The position numbers and the translations under genes were made by a program. A stretch of DNA of 64,000 nt from an uncultured Granulosicoccaceae bacterium (GTDB taxonomy: Bacteria > Pseudomonadota > Gammaproteobacteria > Granulosicoccales > Granulosicoccaceae). Position 1 is the first letter of the stretch, and the number at the start of each line of letters is the position of its first letter. This document shows, piece after piece, positions 62,183 to 64,000 of this stretch. Under the pieces are notes generated by a model. The model was not told where the DNA came from and searched no databases. It saw only the letters and a program-made list of their open reading frames with translations. The DNA is taken from NCBI GenBank assembly GCA_938006335.1, contig CALLMF010000031.1:62001-126000 (forward strand). The letters run 5' to 3'.

Positions 62183-63193
62183 ATGCCGATTGACAACGAT
62201 TTCGACCCGTCTGCCGACGACGCTACCCTCGCGTTTCAGGCACTCGATCCGGTGACTCTGCTCGACGCCATCGATGCCGCGGGTCTCAGCTGCGATGGAC
62301 GCATCAGCGCATTGAACAGCTACGAGAACCGCGTCTATGCGATCGGGCAGGACAACGGAGATCAGGTGATCGCGAAGTTCTACCGGCCGCACCGCTGGAC
62401 CGATGAGGCGATTCTCGAGGAACACACGTTCTGCCAGACCCTGATCGATGCGGATGTTCCGGTGATCGGGCCCATCGAGGACCACACGGGCAAGACCCTG
62501 CACAGCACCGGGGTCTACCGCTTCTGCCTGTACCCACAGGCCCACGGACGTGCACCCGAATTGGACGACCCGAAGCACCTGAGCGCAATCGGGCGCACCC
62601 TGGCGTTGTTGCACGAGGTTGGCGAGCACGTCTACTTTGACCACCGGCCGGACATCGATGCCGAGCGACTCGGCTTTGCTGCCATCGATTATCTGCTGGA
62701 CTCCGAGCACATACCGGAGGACCTCTGCAATGCGTACGAGGATGTTGCCACCGCGCTCGTCGAACACGCCGATGAAACGCTCGAGGACACCGACGTCGAC
62801 TGGCTGGCGATTCATGGCGACATGCACCCGGGCAACCTGCTGTGGGGCGCAGACTCTCCGCTGATTTTCGACCTTGACGACACGGCGTCCGGCCCGGCGA
62901 TCCAGGATCTATGGATGTTCCTGTCTGGAGACACGGGCTACGCCCAAGCCCGACTGGACGACCTGCTGGGCGGTTACGAGACCTTCCGGAACTTCGACCG
63001 CCGCGAGCTGGTTCTGATCGAACCGCTACGCGCGCTACGTCTGGTCAACTACGCAGCATGGATTGCCAGACGATGGAAAGATCCGGCATTTCAGCGAGCC
63101 TTCCCGTTCTTTGACACCGACACCTTCTGGGGAGAGCACATCCTGCAACTGAAGGAGCAGATGGCGGCGCTCGATGCACCACCCTTGCAGTAG
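62183..63193 (+). CDS. srkA: Stress response serine/threonine kinase SrkA
   Basis: SrkA (YihE) is an envelope-stress kinase of the aminoglycoside-phosphotransferase fold that limits MazF-type killing in E. coli. The 336-residue protein has the lysine of DQVIAKFYRPHRW, the catalytic loop WLAIHGDMHPGNLLW and the metal motif LIFDLDDTASG, all intact. GGA lies 9 bases before the ATG. It is divergent from accB and ends 3 bases from the convergent fabB stop. Confidence 0.93.
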   Translation: MPIDNDFDPSADDATLAFQALDPVTLLDAIDAAGLSCDGRISALNSYENRVYAIGQDNGDQVIAKFYRPHRWTDEAILEEHTFCQTLIDADVPVIGPIEDHTGKTLHSTGVYRFCLYPQAHGRAPELDDPKHLSAIGRTLALLHEVGEHVYFDHRPDIDAERLGFAAIDYLLDSEHIPEDLCNAYEDVATALVEHADETLEDTDVDWLAIHGDMHPGNLLWGADSPLIFDLDDTASGPAIQDLWMFLSGDTGYAQARLDDLLGGYETFRNFDRRELVLIEPLRALRLVNYAAWIARRWKDPAFQRAFPFFDTDTFWGEHILQLKEQMAALDAPPLQ

Positions 63194-63196
63194 GGG

Positions 63197-64000
63197 TCAG
63201 ATCCGACGGAGTACCAGAGACGCGTTGGTTCCGCCAAACCCGAAGCTGTTGGACATGACGGTGTCGAGCGTGACGTTGTCGCGTCGTTCGGTGACAACGG
63301 GGAAGCCGTTGGCGGTCTCGTCCAATTGCTCGATATTGGCGGATGCAGCAATGAAACCGGCCTCCTGCATCAACAAGGAGTAGATGGCTTCTTGCACCCC
63401 GGCAGCACCGAGACTGTGCCCTGTCAGGGACTTGGTGGATGCGATGGGCGGCACGCCATCTGGAAAGGCCCGCCCCACAGCTTGCAGTTCGGTCACATCG
63501 CCGGCAGGCGTGCTGGTGCCATGAGCATTGATATAGTCGATCGGAGCGTCGAGCCCCTGCATGGCCATCTGCATGCATCGTGTCGCACCTTCACCGGACG
63601 GCGCGACCATGTCATGCCCGTCGGATGTAGCGCCGTAGCCCACCACCTCAGCGTAGATATGCGCACCACGTGCCTTGGCGGCTTCGAGCTCCTCGACCAC
63701 CACCATGCCGCCACCGCCGGCAATGACAAAGCCGTCGCGATTCGCGTCGTAGGTCCGGGATGATCTTTCCGGCGTATCGTTGTATTGAGTGGACAGGGCG
63801 CCCATCGCGTCAAACAGGCACGACAATGTCCAGTGCTCCTCTTCCCCACCGCCAGCGAAAACGCGATCCTGCTTGCCGAGCTGGATGAGTTCCAGCGCAT
63901 TACCAATGCAATGCGCACTGGTCGAGCATGCCGAGGCGATCGAATAGTTGACGCCCTTGATCTTGAACGGCGTTGCCAGGCACGCCGATACGGTACTCGC
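63197..64000 (-). CDS. fabB: 3-oxoacyl-ACP synthase I, C-terminal part (start outside window)
   Basis: FabB elongates acyl-ACP and is needed for unsaturated fatty acid synthesis. About 267 C-terminal residues are in the window and read through the right edge without a stop. The catalytic cysteine is in [16 protein letters not shown], the two histidines in [14 protein letters not shown] and [14 protein letters not shown], and the C-terminal [17 protein letters not shown] is typical. Sequence such as [20 protein letters not shown] and [14 protein letters not shown] is FabB-like rather than FabF-like. A fabA gene, often adjacent, would lie beyond the edge. Confidence 0.95.
   Translation of the reverse strand, partial: ASTVSACLATPFKIKGVNYSIASACSTSAHCIGNALELIQLGKQDRVFAGGGEEEHWTLSCLFDAMGALSTQYNDTPERSSRTYDANRDGFVIAGGGGMVVVEELEAAKARGAHIYAEVVGYGATSDGHDMVAPSGEGATRCMQMAMQGLDAPIDYINAHGTSTPAGDVTELQAVGRAFPDGVPPIASTKSLTGHSLGAAGVQEAIYSLLMQEAGFIAASANIEQLDETANGFPVVTERRDNVTLDTVMSNSFGFGGTNASLVLRRI

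Noticed and set aside
1-64000. Anti-phage, toxin-antitoxin or secondary metabolite cluster
   Set aside because: No defence nuclease, toxin pair, polyketide or peptide synthetase motif was found on either strand; the accessory genes are metabolic, signalling and envelope genes.

Overview
The window is an ordinary chromosomal stretch of a GC-rich gammaproteobacterium. Three blocks have a gene content and order known from Pseudomonas, Xanthomonas and Chromatiales-type genomes: def-fmt-rsmB-DUF4390-ntrY-ntrX with LysM-dprA on the other side; topA-tsaC ... hemF; and accB-accC-prmA-DUF3426-dusB-fis-purH. FabB and HemB (metal site of the cysteine-free, Mg-type class) also look gammaproteobacterial. 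The tripartite tricarboxylate transporter, tricarballylate-type dehydrogenase, dimethylglycine/sarcosine-type dehydrogenase and HWE-like LOV protein suggest a free-living, perhaps marine, heterotroph. The genus is not assignable by eye. Genes are tightly packed, many pairs overlap by ATGA, and GTG/TTG starts are frequent. I saw no tRNA, rRNA, CRISPR array, insertion sequence or prophage gene.

Layout. 1-6970 (minus): peptide deformylase, Met-tRNA formyltransferase, 16S rRNA methyltransferase RsmB, a DUF4390 protein, the NtrY kinase and a truncated (window edge) NtrX. 7181-12948 (plus): LysM lipoprotein, DprA, topoisomerase I, TsaC. 12923-15723 (minus): a DUF4130-UdgX uracil-DNA glycosylase fusion with its radical SAM partner. 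15843-19390 (plus): hemF, a LOV-domain photosensor with a decayed HWE-type kinase domain, zwf. 19705-24120: an exostosin-family glycosyltransferase, a DUF4403 protein, and a GGDEF protein with a degenerate EAL-like tail. 24282-27415 (minus): a compact phospholipid cassette (PlsC-type acyltransferase, CdsA, CDP-alcohol phosphatidyltransferase, alpha/beta hydrolase).

27480-38100 is the main accessory block. It holds a TctD/TctE two-component system with tcuA and a small membrane protein on the minus strand, divergent from tctC, a tctA-tctB fusion, a PrpF-family isomerase and an AbrB-family membrane protein on the plus strand, and then a D-2-hydroxyacid dehydrogenase. It reads as a tricarboxylate (tricarballylate and/or aconitate) uptake and oxidation system, but without the usual TcuB electron-transfer partner or TcuC transporter.

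38176-47446: secreted glycerophosphodiesterase, GH2 beta-mannosidase, two family-2 glycosyltransferases, an FAD/GcvT dimethylglycine dehydrogenase-type enzyme, a nitroreductase. 47473-54792: aldo/keto reductase, class IV aminotransferase, DUF192 protein, AroE, an anchored OmpA-like protein, HemB, an OmpA-family porin-like protein and a CPBP protease. 54835-61997 (minus): the accBC-to-purH operon. 62183-64000: SrkA kinase and, convergent, the C-terminal part of FabB.

The most unusual signals are a set of signalling proteins that keep their sensory part but have lost catalytic residues (NtrX, the LOV protein, the GGDEF/EAL protein), the rewired tricarboxylate locus, the four-gene phospholipid cassette, and strong palindromes between accB and srkA.
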